Of a stretch of 64,000 nt of DNA, positions 8,805 to 18,083 are shown in pieces; within the stretch, counting starts at the first letter, position 1; each line of letters opens with the position of its first letter. The DNA is from Acidobacteriota bacterium (GTDB lineage: Bacteria > Acidobacteriota > Terriglobia > Bryobacterales > Bryobacteraceae). The position numbers and the translations under genes were made by a program. The stretch covers positions 1-64,000 of the forward strand of contig CANIVU010000018.1 in NCBI GenBank assembly GCA_947470805.1, given 5' to 3'. The notes under the pieces were generated by a model. The model saw nothing but the letters and a program-made list of their open reading frames with translations, was not told the origin of the DNA and ran no database searches.

Positions 8805-10022
8805 ATGCGTATTCTTTTTTTGCTTTTCGTGTCGGCAGTCGCCGGGTGGTCGCAAGACCTGGTGGGGTTGTACCTGATGTGGCAGAGTGACCCGTCGACG
8901 ACGATGACGATCAACTGGGTGGACCTGCATACGGCGAGTCCGCTGGACGTGCATTACCGGCGCGTGGGAGAGACTTCGTGGGCGAAGGCGACGGGGGAGA
9001 AGTTTGCGATTGCCGATACGACGATGCAGGGGCGGCGGGTGGAGTTGAAGGGGCTGTTGCCGGACACGAATTACGAGTTCAATATTGGCAAGGGGATTGA
9101 GAAGCCGGCGGAGGGGTGGCGGTTCCGTACGATGCCGCGGGACTTGAACCGGCCAGTGCGGTTTGTGTCGGGCGGGGATATGTTCTCGACGCGGTTCAAG
9201 CTGGACAAGGCGAACAAGAACGCCGCGTCGCTGGACCCGGATTTCGCGCTGATTGTTGGGGATTTGGCGTATGCGAACGGAGTCTCATCGAACCGGTGGG
9301 TGGAGTGGCTGAAGAGCTGGATGCAGGCGGCGGTGAGCCCGGACGGGCGGGTGATTCCGCTGGTGATCGGGATTGGGAATCACGAGGTGAAGGGCGGGTA
9401 TAACGGCAAAGTTCCCGAGGACGCGCCGTTCTTCTATTCGCTATTCACGACGCCGGAGCGGCGGGCGTATTATGCGTTGGACTTTGGGGATTACCTGTCG
9501 ATTCTCGTATTGGACACGGCGCATACGAACCCGATTCCGGGCGCGCAGGCGGAGTGGCTGGTGAAGGCGCTGGCAGCGCGGAAGAACAAGCAGTTTGTGT
9601 TTGTGGGCTACCACTATCCGGCGTATGGAACGACGAAGGCGCCGAAGGGGAAGACGCCGCTGGATGCGGCCCAAGCGATTGCGATTCGCGAGAACTGGAT
9701 GCCGGCGTGGGAGAAGCATGGTGTGACGGCGGTGTTTGAAAACGACCATCACAACTACAAGCGCACACACCGACTGCGGCAGCACAAGCGGGACGATGCG
9801 AATGGGATCATTTATCTGGGCGACGGGGCGTGGGGGGTGGAGACGCGCACTGTGCCGGACTTTGCGACGGGGTGGTGGCTGGCGAAGGCCGAGGGCCGCA
9901 ATCACGTGTGGGAAGTGAAGATTCGTAGCAACGGAACGTCGACGATCCGGGCGGTGGATATCGACGGGAAAGAGTTCGATAAGGTGGAGATTCTAACGCC
10001 GCGGACTAAGCCTGTCGAGTAG
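8805..10022 (+). CDS. Secreted purple-acid-phosphatase-like metallophosphoesterase
   Basis: 405 residues: signal peptide (MRILFLLFVSAVAGWSQ), an N-terminal fibronectin-type domain ending LLPDTNYEFNIGKG, and a calcineurin-type phosphoesterase domain. Metal-site motifs are partly altered: SGGDMFS replaces the usual GDxG, IVGDLAYANG is the GDxx box, GIGNHEVKG is the GNHE box, and GYHYPAYG and ENDHHNYKRTH supply the later histidines. It probably releases phosphate from organic esters outside the cell, which suits the phosphate transporter 3 kb downstream. The in-frame ATG at 8748 lacks a signal peptide directly behind it, so 8805 is chosen. Confidence 0.88.
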   Translation: MRILFLLFVSAVAGWSQDLVGLYLMWQSDPSTTMTINWVDLHTASPLDVHYRRVGETSWAKATGEKFAIADTTMQGRRVELKGLLPDTNYEFNIGKGIEKPAEGWRFRTMPRDLNRPVRFVSGGDMFSTRFKLDKANKNAASLDPDFALIVGDLAYANGVSSNRWVEWLKSWMQAAVSPDGRVIPLVIGIGNHEVKGGYNGKVPEDAPFFYSLFTTPERRAYYALDFGDYLSILVLDTAHTNPIPGAQAEWLVKALAARKNKQFVFVGYHYPAYGTTKAPKGKTPLDAAQAIAIRENWMPAWEKHGVTAVFENDHHNYKRTHRLRQHKRDDANGIIYLGDGAWGVETRTVPDFATGWWLAKAEGRNHVWEVKIRSNGTSTIRAVDIDGKEFDKVEILTPRTKPVE

Positions 10023-10536
10023 GGACGGTCCAGAGGTAGGCGGGGTAGTGGTGAGTGTTGTCGACACGGTCCGGTTTCCAATCGCGGAGGCCGTTGAACT
10101 GATAGGCGACGACGCGGGTGCCGGGTTTGAGGTCGCTCAAGAGCTTTGGCTTGAGCTTAGCCATGACGGCGGTGTAGAGGTACATGAAGACGACGGTGGC
10201 GGGGCGGAAGTCGGCTTTGAAGAGATCCTGCTCGATGAATTTGACGCGGCGGGAGAGGCCGGCTTGCTTGGCGGCGGCGCGGGCCTCGAGTACGCGGTGG
10301 CCTTCGATTTCGATGCCGACGCCGCGCGCGCCGAAGTGTTTGGCGGCGTAGATGAGCACGCGGCCGTCGCCGGAGCCGAGGTCGTAGACGGTATCGCGCG
10401 AGGTGACGCCCGCCATGCGGAAGAGGGTGTTCATGACTTCGTCAGGCGTGGGGACCCACGGGACATCGCCCTTACTTTCTTCGTATTGGGCAAGGGCCGG
10501 CGTGACGATGAGAGGCAGGAAGGCGCGACGATGCAT
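10006..10536 (-). CDS. Exported class I SAM-dependent methyltransferase-like protein
   Basis: 176 residues. It starts with MHRRAFLPLIVTPALAQ, which looks like a short export signal, followed by VPWVPTPDEVMNTLFRMAGV and the AdoMet-binding motif YDLGSGDGRVLIYAAKHFGARGVGIE split over residues 50-75; FIEQDL and VVFMYLY are later motifs. Substrate unknown; the closest style is the short class I methyltransferases annotated as protein-lysine or generic methyltransferases. An AdoMet enzyme with a signal peptide is odd because the cofactor is cytoplasmic, so the N-terminus may instead be an anchor or a mis-assigned start. It overlaps the upstream convergent gene by 17 bp. Confidence 0.8.
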   Translation of the reverse strand: MHRRAFLPLIVTPALAQYEESKGDVPWVPTPDEVMNTLFRMAGVTSRDTVYDLGSGDGRVLIYAAKHFGARGVGIEIEGHRVLEARAAAKQAGLSRRVKFIEQDLFKADFRPATVVFMYLYTAVMAKLKPKLLSDLKPGTRVVAYQFNGLRDWKPDRVDNTHHYPAYLWTVPTRQA

Positions 10537-10643
10537 GCGCTCATTATCGCTGAGAGAGCTTTGCTAAATGGCCGTTAAATTGGGTTCGGGCGTCTCGACA
10601 GGAGCGCTGTTTTGCCGATTAATGGAAAAGAGGAGACCGACCC

Positions 10644-11819
10644 ATGACGATACAAAAAAGACTTTTGCAGACGGCGGGTGTGCTGATCTGTGCGGCCGCG
10701 GCGTTCAGCCAGAGGCCGGCGCCGCCGGCGCTGGGGAGCCCGTTGCCGGGGCTTTCCACTGAGGACGTGGCGCTGTTCGAAGCCGGGAAGGCGGACTTCC
10801 TGGATGTGGAGGGACCGGCCGATGGCCTGGGGCCGGCGTTCAATGGGCGGAGCTGCGCGGAGTGCCATTCGGTGCCGGCGATTGGGGGGATTGGGAATCA
10901 GTCTGTAACGCGGGCAGGGCGCACGGTGCAGGGCCGGTTCGTGGAACCCGATGGGGGCAGTCTAATTCACAAGTTCTCCTTGCCGGACCACAAGTGCCAG
11001 CCGCTGGTGCCGGCGAACGCAACAGTGGTAGCGACGCGGATTCCGCTGGCGATTTTTGGCGATGGATTGATTGAGGCCATTCCGGACGCGACGATCCAGG
11101 CGCTTGCGGATAACGCGGGGCGGAACCCGGATGGGATTCGCGGGCGCGTGGCGCTGGTGCGGGATCCGGCGTCGGGGTTGCAGCGGGTGGGGCGGTTCGG
11201 CTGGAAAGCGCAGCAGGCTACGCTGTTGGGGTTCGCCGGGGACGCGTATTTGTTTGAGATGGGAATCACCAACGACCTGTTCCCGAACGAAGCGGCGAGC
11301 GGGATTCCGGCCAATGTATTGGCCGCTTGCGACAGTGTGGCCGACCCGGAGGACAAAGCCGATTCGGTGACGGGGCGGCGCGGGATCGACAACTTCGCCA
11401 ACTTCATGCGGCTGCTGGCGCCGCCGGCGCGCCTGCCGGGGAACGATGCGGCGGCGCGGGGCGAGGACCTGTTCCAGGCCATCGGCTGCGCGGCTTGCCA
11501 CAGGCCGGTGATGCAGACGGGGCCGAGTGCGACGCAGGCGCTGGACCGGCGGCCCGTGGCGCTGTATTCCGACCTGCTGCTGCACGACATCGGAACCGGC
11601 GACGGGATTGCGCAGGGCGCGGCCGGGCCGAACGAGATGCGGACGCCGCCGCTGTGGGGATTGCGCCTGCGGAAGCAGTTACTGCACGACGGCAGCGCGC
11701 TGAGCGTGGAGCAGGCGATTGCGCAGCATGGCGGCGCGGCGGGGCGTGTGCGGGAGCGATTCCGGGGGCTTTCGCCGCGGGATCAGCAGAGTTTGCTGGA
11801 GTTTCTGGGCACCTTGTAG
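10644..11819 (+). CDS. Di-heme oxidoreductase (DHOR family, cytochrome c peroxidase-like)
   Basis: 391 residues with signal peptide. Two c-type heme sites are seen: CAECH at residues 71-75 and CAACH at 282-286, each in the context expected for this family (FNGRSCAECH..P and AIGCAACHRP), plus a late LLHDGSALSVEQAI segment typical of the C-terminal lobe. Members are often called thiol oxidoreductases, with real electron donors unknown; it acts in the periplasm. A good ribosome site (GAGGAG) lies about 9 bases before the ATG. It stands alone between a methyltransferase on the other strand and a convergent stress-protein gene. Confidence 0.88.
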   Translation: MTIQKRLLQTAGVLICAAAAFSQRPAPPALGSPLPGLSTEDVALFEAGKADFLDVEGPADGLGPAFNGRSCAECHSVPAIGGIGNQSVTRAGRTVQGRFVEPDGGSLIHKFSLPDHKCQPLVPANATVVATRIPLAIFGDGLIEAIPDATIQALADNAGRNPDGIRGRVALVRDPASGLQRVGRFGWKAQQATLLGFAGDAYLFEMGITNDLFPNEAASGIPANVLAACDSVADPEDKADSVTGRRGIDNFANFMRLLAPPARLPGNDAAARGEDLFQAIGCAACHRPVMQTGPSATQALDRRPVALYSDLLLHDIGTGDGIAQGAAGPNEMRTPPLWGLRLRKQLLHDGSALSVEQAIAQHGGAAGRVRERFRGLSPRDQQSLLEFLGTL

Positions 11820-11849
11820 CGCTGCGCCGTTTCACCCGTTTTTCCATCA

Positions 11850-11873
11850 GGGCTGGGGGCTTTCCCCCGGCCC
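11850..11873. terminator. GC-rich hairpin between convergent genes
   Basis: Ten-base arms GGGCTGGGGG and CCCCCGGCCC enclose a four-base loop with one G-T wobble. It lies between the stop of the di-heme oxidoreductase and the stop of the convergent stress protein, so it can serve both. A run of T is present only on the upstream side (positions 11839-11843), giving a U-tract-like element in the minus direction but none in the plus direction. Confidence 0.45.
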
Positions 11874-12721
11874 TAGATGCTGAGTACGGGGCAACGAGAG
11901 CGGCGAATGAGCTCGTGGGCGCCGGTGCGCAGGCGGCCGAGGAGACCCTGCGTTTTGCCGCGGCCGATGATGAGGAGATCGGCGTTTGCGGCTTTGAGAT
12001 CATCGAGAATGGCGGCGTTGACGTTGTCGCCTGTGACGATTTCGACGGGCGCGGAGACGAAGGCGGCGGCGGCCAGCGCGGCGTATTCCTTGCGCCGGTT
12101 CTGGGCTTGCACCTCCCATTCGATATTGGCGAAGCCGGCGGCGAGCCCGAACGAGGGCAGTGCGTGGATGACACGGAGCGACGAGCCGACGGCGGCAGCG
12201 AACTGGCTGGCGGCGGTGAGCACGCCGGAAGACGCTTCGCTGAGATCGACGGCACAGACAATGGTGTGTGGCAGTGCTTTGTATTCAGGCAACTCAGCAG
12301 CGTGGGCAGAGGTCAGGACGGGGCTTTCAGTATCGTGCAGCACGCCCGCGGTAATCGAGCCGAGGAGGAGTTCGCGGTATCTGGTCAGGCCGTGGGTGGG
12401 CATGACGATGAAGCCGGGGGCGGCGGCTTCGGCAGCGTTGACGATCTCGTCGACGGCGTGTCCGATGCGGAAATCGCGATCGACAACGAGGCCGCGGAAG
12501 GCGTCCTCCTGGTAGTGATCGAGCTGGCCGCGCAACTCTTCGATGATCGTAGCCAGGTGGTGTTCGAGCGGTGCGAAGTCGGATGAGATACGTACCGACT
12601 CCACGACGTGCAGGATCGTGACCTTCGCGTCGAAGCGGCGGGCAAGAGCCGTGACGAGGGGGACCATCGCCTCGCAACGGGGGGAGAAGTCGGTGGGAAA
12701 GAGTATGTGTCGCACGGCCAT
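11873..12721 (-). CDS. Tandem universal stress protein (two UspA domains)
   Basis: 282 residues made of two UspA folds. The first starts HILFPTDFSPRCEAMV and includes GFIVMPTHGLTRYRELLLGSI split in the usual ATP-site pattern; the second starts TIVCAVDLSEASSGVL and ends with ADLLIIGRGKTQGLLGRL. The ATP-type glycine signature (GxxGxxxxxxxGS) is well kept in the first domain (residues about 130-145) and weaker in the second. It is a cytoplasmic protein expected under starvation or stress. It is transcribed away from the phosphate transporter across a 96 bp spacer with no clear promoter. Confidence 0.9.
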   Translation of the reverse strand: MAVRHILFPTDFSPRCEAMVPLVTALARRFDAKVTILHVVESVRISSDFAPLEHHLATIIEELRGQLDHYQEDAFRGLVVDRDFRIGHAVDEIVNAAEAAAPGFIVMPTHGLTRYRELLLGSITAGVLHDTESPVLTSAHAAELPEYKALPHTIVCAVDLSEASSGVLTAASQFAAAVGSSLRVIHALPSFGLAAGFANIEWEVQAQNRRKEYAALAAAAFVSAPVEIVTGDNVNAAILDDLKAANADLLIIGRGKTQGLLGRLRTGAHELIRRSRCPVLSI

Positions 12722-12817
12722 CTACGTGCAGGTGAAGGGCCAAAGGAACACAGTCCATCGTCATCGTGACGTAACAATCGGGCGCTACGATGGGAGGCTC
12801 CTCCCGGGTTCTTTCGA

Positions 12818-14266
12818 ATGTTTAGCGAACTATCTCTGCTTTCCAGTTGCTTCCTGTTTTTCGCGTTGGCGTTGGCGCTGAGTTTTGAATTCGTAAACGG
12901 ATTTCACGATACGGCGAATGCCGTGGCGACGGTAATTTACACGAACTCACTGCGTTCGACGCATGCGGTGGTCTGGTCGGGGATCTGGAACTTTCTGGGA
13001 GTGCTGTCGTCTGGCGGGGCGGTGGCGTTTGGGATTCTGGCGTTGCTGCCGGTGGAGTTGATCCTGAACGTGGGATCGGCGGCGGGGTTCGCGATGGTGT
13101 TTTCGCTGCTGTTGTCGGCGATTATCTGGAATCTGGGCACGTGGTATCTGGGGTTGCCGGCGTCGAGTTCGCATACGCTGATTGGTTCGATTCTGGGCGT
13201 GGGGATGGCGAATGCGATGTTGCGGGGCGGCGGTTCGTTTGGCGACGGCGTGAATTGGGGGAAGGCGCGGGAGGTGGGATTGTCATTATTGGTGTCGCCG
13301 CTGTTTGGTTTTGCGGCGGCGGGGTTGCTGTTACTGGCGATGAAGGCAGTGGTGCGCCGGGCGGAGTTGTATGGGGAGCCGGAGTCGGGGAAGACACCGC
13401 CGTTGTGGGTTCGATCGATCCTGATTCTGACTTGTACGGGGGTGAGCTTCGCGCATGGGTCCAACGACGGGCAGAAGGGGATGGGGTTGCTCCTGCTGAT
13501 TTTGATTGGCATTCTGCCTGGAACGTATTCGGTGAATGTAGGGCTGGACGGGGCGGGGTTGGCGCAGGCGGTGACGGCGGCGGAGACGGCCGGCCGCGGT
13601 TATCGGGAGAAGGCCCGCGGGGCCGTAGTGAGCCAGGAGGCGGCGAGCGCGGAGGTTTCCCGGTATCTGAAAGTGCATGGGAAGGCGACGGAGCAGACCT
13701 ACGCGGCGCTGGCGAAGCTGACGGATGACATTGGCGCAACGCTGCGCGGGCGGGGATCGATGGGCGAGATTGCCGCGGCGGAGCGAGGACGGCTTCGGAG
13801 CAATGTCTATCTAGTGACAGAGGCGATGGCGCACATGGACGCTGCGGGGACGGCGGAGCCGAGGGTGGAGCTGCAAAAGCTGGTGCGATTCATCCCGGTG
13901 TGGGTGAAACTAGCGGTGGCGCTGGCGCTGGGTTTGGGGACGATGATCGGGTGGAAGCGGATTGTGGTGACGGTGGGCGAGAAGATTGGCAAGACGCATC
14001 TTTCCTACGCGCAGGGAGCGTCGGCGGAGATGGTGGCGGCGTTGACAATCGCGGCGGCCGATATCGGCGGATGGCCGGTGAGTACGACGCACGTGCTGTC
14101 ATCGGGCGTGGCTGGGACGATGGCCGCGAACCACTCGGGGCTGCAAATGAACACGATGCGAAACCTGCTGCTGGCGTGGGTATTGACGCTGCCAGTGTGC
14201 GTGTTTCTGGGCGCGATGCTGTTCGCGCTGGGGATCAATATCGTGGTGAGCCTGGGGTTACGATAG
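12818..14266 (+). CDS. pit: Inorganic phosphate transporter, Pit family
   Basis: 482 residues with about ten hydrophobic helices. The duplicated Pit signature is present: NGFHDTANAVATVIYT near residue 25 in the first half and VSFAHGSNDGQKGMG near 210 with the GWPVSTTHVLSSGVAG block near 420 in the second. A long hydrophilic, partly coiled-coil loop (about 240-345) separates the halves, longer than in E. coli PitA. It should import phosphate as a metal-phosphate complex driven by protons. The nearby secreted phosphoesterase could supply its substrate. No separate regulator is adjacent. Confidence 0.92.
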   Translation: MFSELSLLSSCFLFFALALALSFEFVNGFHDTANAVATVIYTNSLRSTHAVVWSGIWNFLGVLSSGGAVAFGILALLPVELILNVGSAAGFAMVFSLLLSAIIWNLGTWYLGLPASSSHTLIGSILGVGMANAMLRGGGSFGDGVNWGKAREVGLSLLVSPLFGFAAAGLLLLAMKAVVRRAELYGEPESGKTPPLWVRSILILTCTGVSFAHGSNDGQKGMGLLLLILIGILPGTYSVNVGLDGAGLAQAVTAAETAGRGYREKARGAVVSQEAASAEVSRYLKVHGKATEQTYAALAKLTDDIGATLRGRGSMGEIAAAERGRLRSNVYLVTEAMAHMDAAGTAEPRVELQKLVRFIPVWVKLAVALALGLGTMIGWKRIVVTVGEKIGKTHLSYAQGASAEMVAALTIAAADIGGWPVSTTHVLSSGVAGTMAANHSGLQMNTMRNLLLAWVLTLPVCVFLGAMLFALGINIVVSLGLR

Positions 14267-14303
14267 CTGCACGTTGAGCACGCGCGCGCTGACCGCCGAT
14301 GGC

Positions 14304-14329
14304 CAGTCCGGCGGCATTTCGCCGGACTG
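14304..14329. terminator. Perfect 10-bp hairpin between convergent genes
   Basis: Arms CAGTCCGGCG and CGCCGGACTG are exact reverse complements around a GCATTT loop, and outer GGC/GCC bases can extend the stem with one bulge. It sits in the 78 bp between the convergent phosphate transporter and the small membrane protein. There is no T-run after it on either strand, so it may work as a transcript-stabilising stem or need Rho. Confidence 0.5.
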
Positions 14330-14344
14330 TGCCAAGAGCGGAAT

Positions 14345-14554
14345 CTATCGGGGCGACTTCCAGAGCGAGTATCCCGCCGCGGAGGCGACGATCACATTCG
14401 CAACTACCACAGGGGTAGCGCGGATGAAGAGGCCATAGCCGATCCACAACATGGCTGCTCCGCCCTGGACCGCTCTTAAAGAGCGGCCCTCCCGGCAAAA
14501 GTACGAACTGGCGAACGCAACGGTGGCCACCCATCCAATCCATTCGGCGACCAT
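14345..14554 (-). CDS. Three-helix membrane protein, SemiSWEET/PQ-loop-like
   Basis: 69 residues with three hydrophobic segments (WIGWVATVAFASSYF, GGAAMLWIGYGLFI, VVVANVIVASAAGYSLW). The GYGLFIRATPVVVANVI part resembles the third helix of SemiSWEET-type half transporters, but the PQ motif is missing (SSYFCREG in its place), so transport is only a guess. The ATG shares one base with the stop of the phosphatase gene (TAATG), which fixes the start and shows translational coupling. An in-frame ATG 69 bp upstream is rejected because it would bury the gene in its neighbour. Confidence 0.65.
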   Translation of the reverse strand: MVAEWIGWVATVAFASSYFCREGRSLRAVQGGAAMLWIGYGLFIRATPVVVANVIVASAAGYSLWKSPR

Positions 14555-15375
14555 TAGTTCGTCACCTGCGAAACGACGGGAACAGGGCGAAACTTGACTG
14601 TGTCGGTGCGAACCTTGTCCCACTCGTGAAGGACATGACCGTGCGCCTCGAAGGCGTTCCGGATGCGGCTGGCGGGCCAGTCCATGAGCTCCTCCAGGAT
14701 CGGAATCGCTACACCGAGGGCGTCGTCAGCCAGCACGGTGCGGCGCGCGATTTCGGTGATGTACTTATTTTCGGAGACCGCGATTGTCAGGCCGCCACAC
14801 CGGTTGAGATGCAGCATGACATGGACGTCGGAACTGCCGTCACCGACGTAGGCGATGCGATCGTGGGGTACACCCAGACGGGCTCGCAGTTCTTCGAGCG
14901 CGGCCACCTTGCCGTAGCCGGCGGGGACGCGGAGAATCGACTGAATTTCTCCCGTTTCCTCGTCATATTGGAATCGGGTACCCACGATGTGATCGGGCGG
15001 CACGATGCCTTCCAGGGCCGATTGAATCACCTCTTCCGGCGCCGCGGAGATGACGTAAAAGGAGAAGTGGCAGCCCTCCAGATCCTGTACCAATTTCATC
15101 AGCGCCGGGATGTTCTGCTTGAGCCGGACGCGCTTGCCGACCTCGTGGAGATGCTCCCGTCGAACGCGGCGGTATTCGGGGTCGTGGAGAAGGAGGTAGG
15201 AGAGCTCCGCGCCCTGCTGCACGAAATGGGTCTTGGACAGACCGGCGATCTTTTCTTCGAAATTCGAGGCTCCGAGCAACTCGCTCAGGACGATGCCGGA
15301 GTCGTTGAAGCTAAGCGTCTGGTCGAAATCAGACGCCAATAGATACCGCTTGGAGTGCGGCGTTTTGTCCTGCAT
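14554..15375 (-). CDS. HAD-superfamily phosphatase, SerB-like
   Basis: 273 residues. Motif I is [11 protein letters not shown] with nucleophile Asp16 and Asp18; motif II is [10 protein letters not shown]; motif III/IV is the lysine in YGKVAAL plus [13 protein letters not shown]. The cap is a short helical C1 type around [15 protein letters not shown] to [10 protein letters not shown]. This matches phosphoserine-phosphatase-like HAD enzymes that act on small phosphomonoesters in the cytoplasm. The substrate cannot be assigned. It forms a two-gene unit with the small membrane protein behind it (TAATG overlap). The 159 bp upstream (15376-15534), shared with the divergent receptor, shows no clear operator. 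Confidence 0.85.
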   Translation of the reverse strand: MQDKTPHSKRYLLASDFDQTLSFNDSGIVLSELLGASNFEEKIAGLSKTHFVQQGAELSYLLLHDPEYRRVRREHLHEVGKRVRLKQNIPALMKLVQDLEGCHFSFYVISAAPEEVIQSALEGIVPPDHIVGTRFQYDEETGEIQSILRVPAGYGKVAALEELRARLGVPHDRIAYVGDGSSDVHVMLHLNRCGGLTIAVSENKYITEIARRTVLADDALGVAIPILEELMDWPASRIRNAFEAHGHVLHEWDKVRTDTVKFRPVPVVSQVTN

Positions 15376-15534
15376 GTTCTCACTATCCTTGTTGAGGGTG
15401 AATACCGTGTTGCAGTGGGGATACCAGTGCGTGAATCATTCGCGGAGAACAAGGCGAATGGGGAAACAGGGATATGTTTGTGATGCGCGCCGGGCGGTGT
15501 TGGTTTCAGCGTATGGGAACCTAGTAGGATTCGC

Positions 15535-18027
15535 GTGAAACGATTTTTACTTTTCGCTCTCTCCTTCGCCGCGCTGGCACAGGCGCCTAAACCCGTTGAA
15601 TCGGCTGACGCGCAAAAGCGCGTGGAACTGAATCTGTTGGGGAAGGAGGATACGGCGAAAGGGGAAGGCCGGCGGAATGAGAACGTCCAGTTCAATCTGG
15701 TGGACAACAACGCGCTGAAGGAATTGAATGTCCGGCTCGGCGCAACGGCGACGCTTGTGCAAGAGTTCCGTGCCGACCGTGGCTACTTCGGCGCCGAGTT
15801 CGGCAATCCCGCCGCGGCGCCGGCGCATCTGTCGGCCGCCCGGCGCGCCAACTGGCATGGCAATCTCTTCGCCAATCACCAGAACAGCATTCTGGCTGCG
15901 CGGGCGTTTTTTCAGGTAGGCGATGTGAAGCCCGCGCATGAGAATCGCTATGGGTTTCAGACTGGATTCACGCCGTGGAAGGATGGGTATTTTTCGGTGC
16001 AGGGTTCGCAGGACAAACTGCGCGGACAGGTGAACGGCAACGTGCTGGTTCCCCGCCCCGAGGAGCGGAGCGCGCTGATTGCCGACCCGGCGCGGCGGGC
16101 AATTGTGACGAAGTTTCTCGCGGCGTTTCCGGCCGTTCTTCCGAACCGAACCGACATCAACCCGCGGGCGCTGAACACCAACGCACCGCAGCACATCGAC
16201 GGCAACGACGCCACGCTGCGCCTGGAGCATAAGCGCATTTACGCGCAGTATCAATTTACGAGTCAGGCGGTGGAGGCGTTTCAGCTGGTGGCGGGGCAGA
16301 ATCCGGACACCCGGACTCGCTCGCATCGTGCACGGCTCACGTGGGCGCCGGCTGGGCATTGGCAGATCACGTCGGCGTTCGACCGGATCGGTTCGCTGCT
16401 GGTGCCGGAACCGAACGCCGTGGGGCCGATGGTGGCCATCGCGGGATTGACCACGCTGGGGCCGCTGGGGACGATCCCGATTGATCGAGCGCAGAACATC
16501 TACCGCCAGGAAGCAGCCTACAGCGCGGTGCGCGGCGAGCATACCTGGTCGGCCGGCGGCATGTTCATCCGGCGCCAGTTCAACGGTATGGAGACCGACT
16601 CACATCGCGGGTATTTTTCGTTTTCCAATGATTTCGGACGCACGGGGATTGAGAACTTGCGCGTCGGAACGCCGTCGCAATATCTGGCGTCAGTGGGCAA
16701 TGTCTGGCGTGGATTCCGGCAAAGTCTGGGCGCGGCGTTCGCGCAGGATTCCTGGCGCGCGACGAAGGATTTGACGGTCCAGTACGGCGTGCGCTGGGAG
16801 TGCATCGGGCGGCCGAGTGAGGTAAACGGGCTGGACCGGATTGTCTACGGCACGGACTGCAACAACGTGGCGCCGCGCGTGGGCCTGGCGCAGCGTCTGC
16901 CGGGCTCGTGGGGCGTGCTGCGCGCGGCGGCGGGTGTCCACTTTGGAGAGATCATGCCGGTGTCCTATTCGCAGATCCGCCTCTCTCCACCGCGCAGTGT
17001 GAAGTTGGTGATTCTGGCGCCGGATCTACTGAACCCGTTCAGCGGCTCCGGCGAGGCACCGAAGCCCAACTTGTACCTGATGGACCCGAAGCTGGCAACC
17101 CCGTACCACTACCAATACAACGCCAGTTGGGAGCGCGCGTTGGGTTCGGGCTGGCGCATGCAGGCGGGCTATACGGGCAGCCGCGCGCACAAACTTCCGG
17201 TGATGTGGTACACGAACCGTGCGCACCCGGTGGCGGGCATTCCGCAGACGACGGCAACGATTAACAACCGCAGGCCGGACGCAGTGCTGGCCGACGTGCG
17301 ACTCGTGCTGAACGGTTCGCGCGGATACTTCGATGCCGGGCGCGTTACGCTCGTCGCGCCAAGTGTGAAGGGCTTCACGCTGGATACGGCCTACTGGTTT
17401 AGCAAGGCGATGGATCTGGGTGCCGATTACACCAACACCGCCTACGACGCCGACTCGCGCCTATCCCGCAGCCAGAGCGAATACGAGACCCATCGCGACC
17501 GCAAGGCGCGCAGCCAATTCGACCAGCCGCACGCCTTCCTGGCGCGGGTTTCCTACACATGGAAAGGCTGGACGGCGAGCAGCGTGGTGCTGTTGAAACA
17601 GGGCACGCCGTTCAACCTCACGACGCTCGATGGGCCCGGCTTCGGCAACGTGGACGGCAACGGCGGCGACCGGCCCAATCTGCTGGACCCTTCCATTCTG
17701 GGCCGGACGATCGGCAACCCGGATACCTCCGTTGCGCTCCTGCCGCGCAACGCATTTTCCTATATCCGCGCGGGAGAGGAGACCGGCAATCTGGGCGCCA
17801 ACGTATTCCGCAAAGGTCCCATCCGCAACGTCAACGCCGCCATCACGCGAACCTGGAAAGCGCCGCATGAAACGCAGATCGTCCTGCGCGGCGAATCGAT
17901 CAATCTGCTCAATACGCCGCAGTTCGCCGAACCCGGCGCGATCCTCGGAACACCCGAATTTGGCTACATCACCAACACGCTGAACGACGGCCGCGCCTTC
18001 CGCTTCAACCTCGCCTTGCAGTGGTGA
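15535..18027 (+). CDS. Outer-membrane TonB-receptor-like beta-barrel protein, no regulatory-like N-domain
   Basis: 830 residues, signal peptide MKRFLLFALSFAALAQ, GTG start with AGGAT 5 bases upstream. The body shows alternating beta-barrel strands (for example GYFSFSNDFGRT, QYGVRWECIGRP, NVAPRVGLAQRLPG) and ends FRFNLALQW, with the aromatic last residue expected of outer-membrane proteins. Unlike the receptor at 48-50 kb it has no carboxypeptidase-regulatory-like domain; a short plug-like part (NVQFNLVDNNALKELN, residues about 50-65) comes directly after the signal. It is followed after 56 bp by two YHYH-domain genes on the same strand, so it probably works with them as a surface complex. Confidence 0.82.
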   Translation: MKRFLLFALSFAALAQAPKPVESADAQKRVELNLLGKEDTAKGEGRRNENVQFNLVDNNALKELNVRLGATATLVQEFRADRGYFGAEFGNPAAAPAHLSAARRANWHGNLFANHQNSILAARAFFQVGDVKPAHENRYGFQTGFTPWKDGYFSVQGSQDKLRGQVNGNVLVPRPEERSALIADPARRAIVTKFLAAFPAVLPNRTDINPRALNTNAPQHIDGNDATLRLEHKRIYAQYQFTSQAVEAFQLVAGQNPDTRTRSHRARLTWAPAGHWQITSAFDRIGSLLVPEPNAVGPMVAIAGLTTLGPLGTIPIDRAQNIYRQEAAYSAVRGEHTWSAGGMFIRRQFNGMETDSHRGYFSFSNDFGRTGIENLRVGTPSQYLASVGNVWRGFRQSLGAAFAQDSWRATKDLTVQYGVRWECIGRPSEVNGLDRIVYGTDCNNVAPRVGLAQRLPGSWGVLRAAAGVHFGEIMPVSYSQIRLSPPRSVKLVILAPDLLNPFSGSGEAPKPNLYLMDPKLATPYHYQYNASWERALGSGWRMQAGYTGSRAHKLPVMWYTNRAHPVAGIPQTTATINNRRPDAVLADVRLVLNGSRGYFDAGRVTLVAPSVKGFTLDTAYWFSKAMDLGADYTNTAYDADSRLSRSQSEYETHRDRKARSQFDQPHAFLARVSYTWKGWTASSVVLLKQGTPFNLTTLDGPGFGNVDGNGGDRPNLLDPSILGRTIGNPDTSVALLPRNAFSYIRAGEETGNLGANVFRKGPIRNVNAAITRTWKAPHETQIVLRGESINLLNTPQFAEPGAILGTPEFGYITNTLNDGRAFRFNLALQW

Positions 18028-18083
18028 TTCTTAACGAGAACTTAGCAGGGAAAACAGGGTAACTGACGGTACGCTCAGAGAGT

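Noticed and set aside
14466-14484. Palindrome CCGCTCTT/AAGAGCGG
   Set aside because: Lies inside the coding sequence of the small membrane protein; probably chance in codons for GRSLRA.
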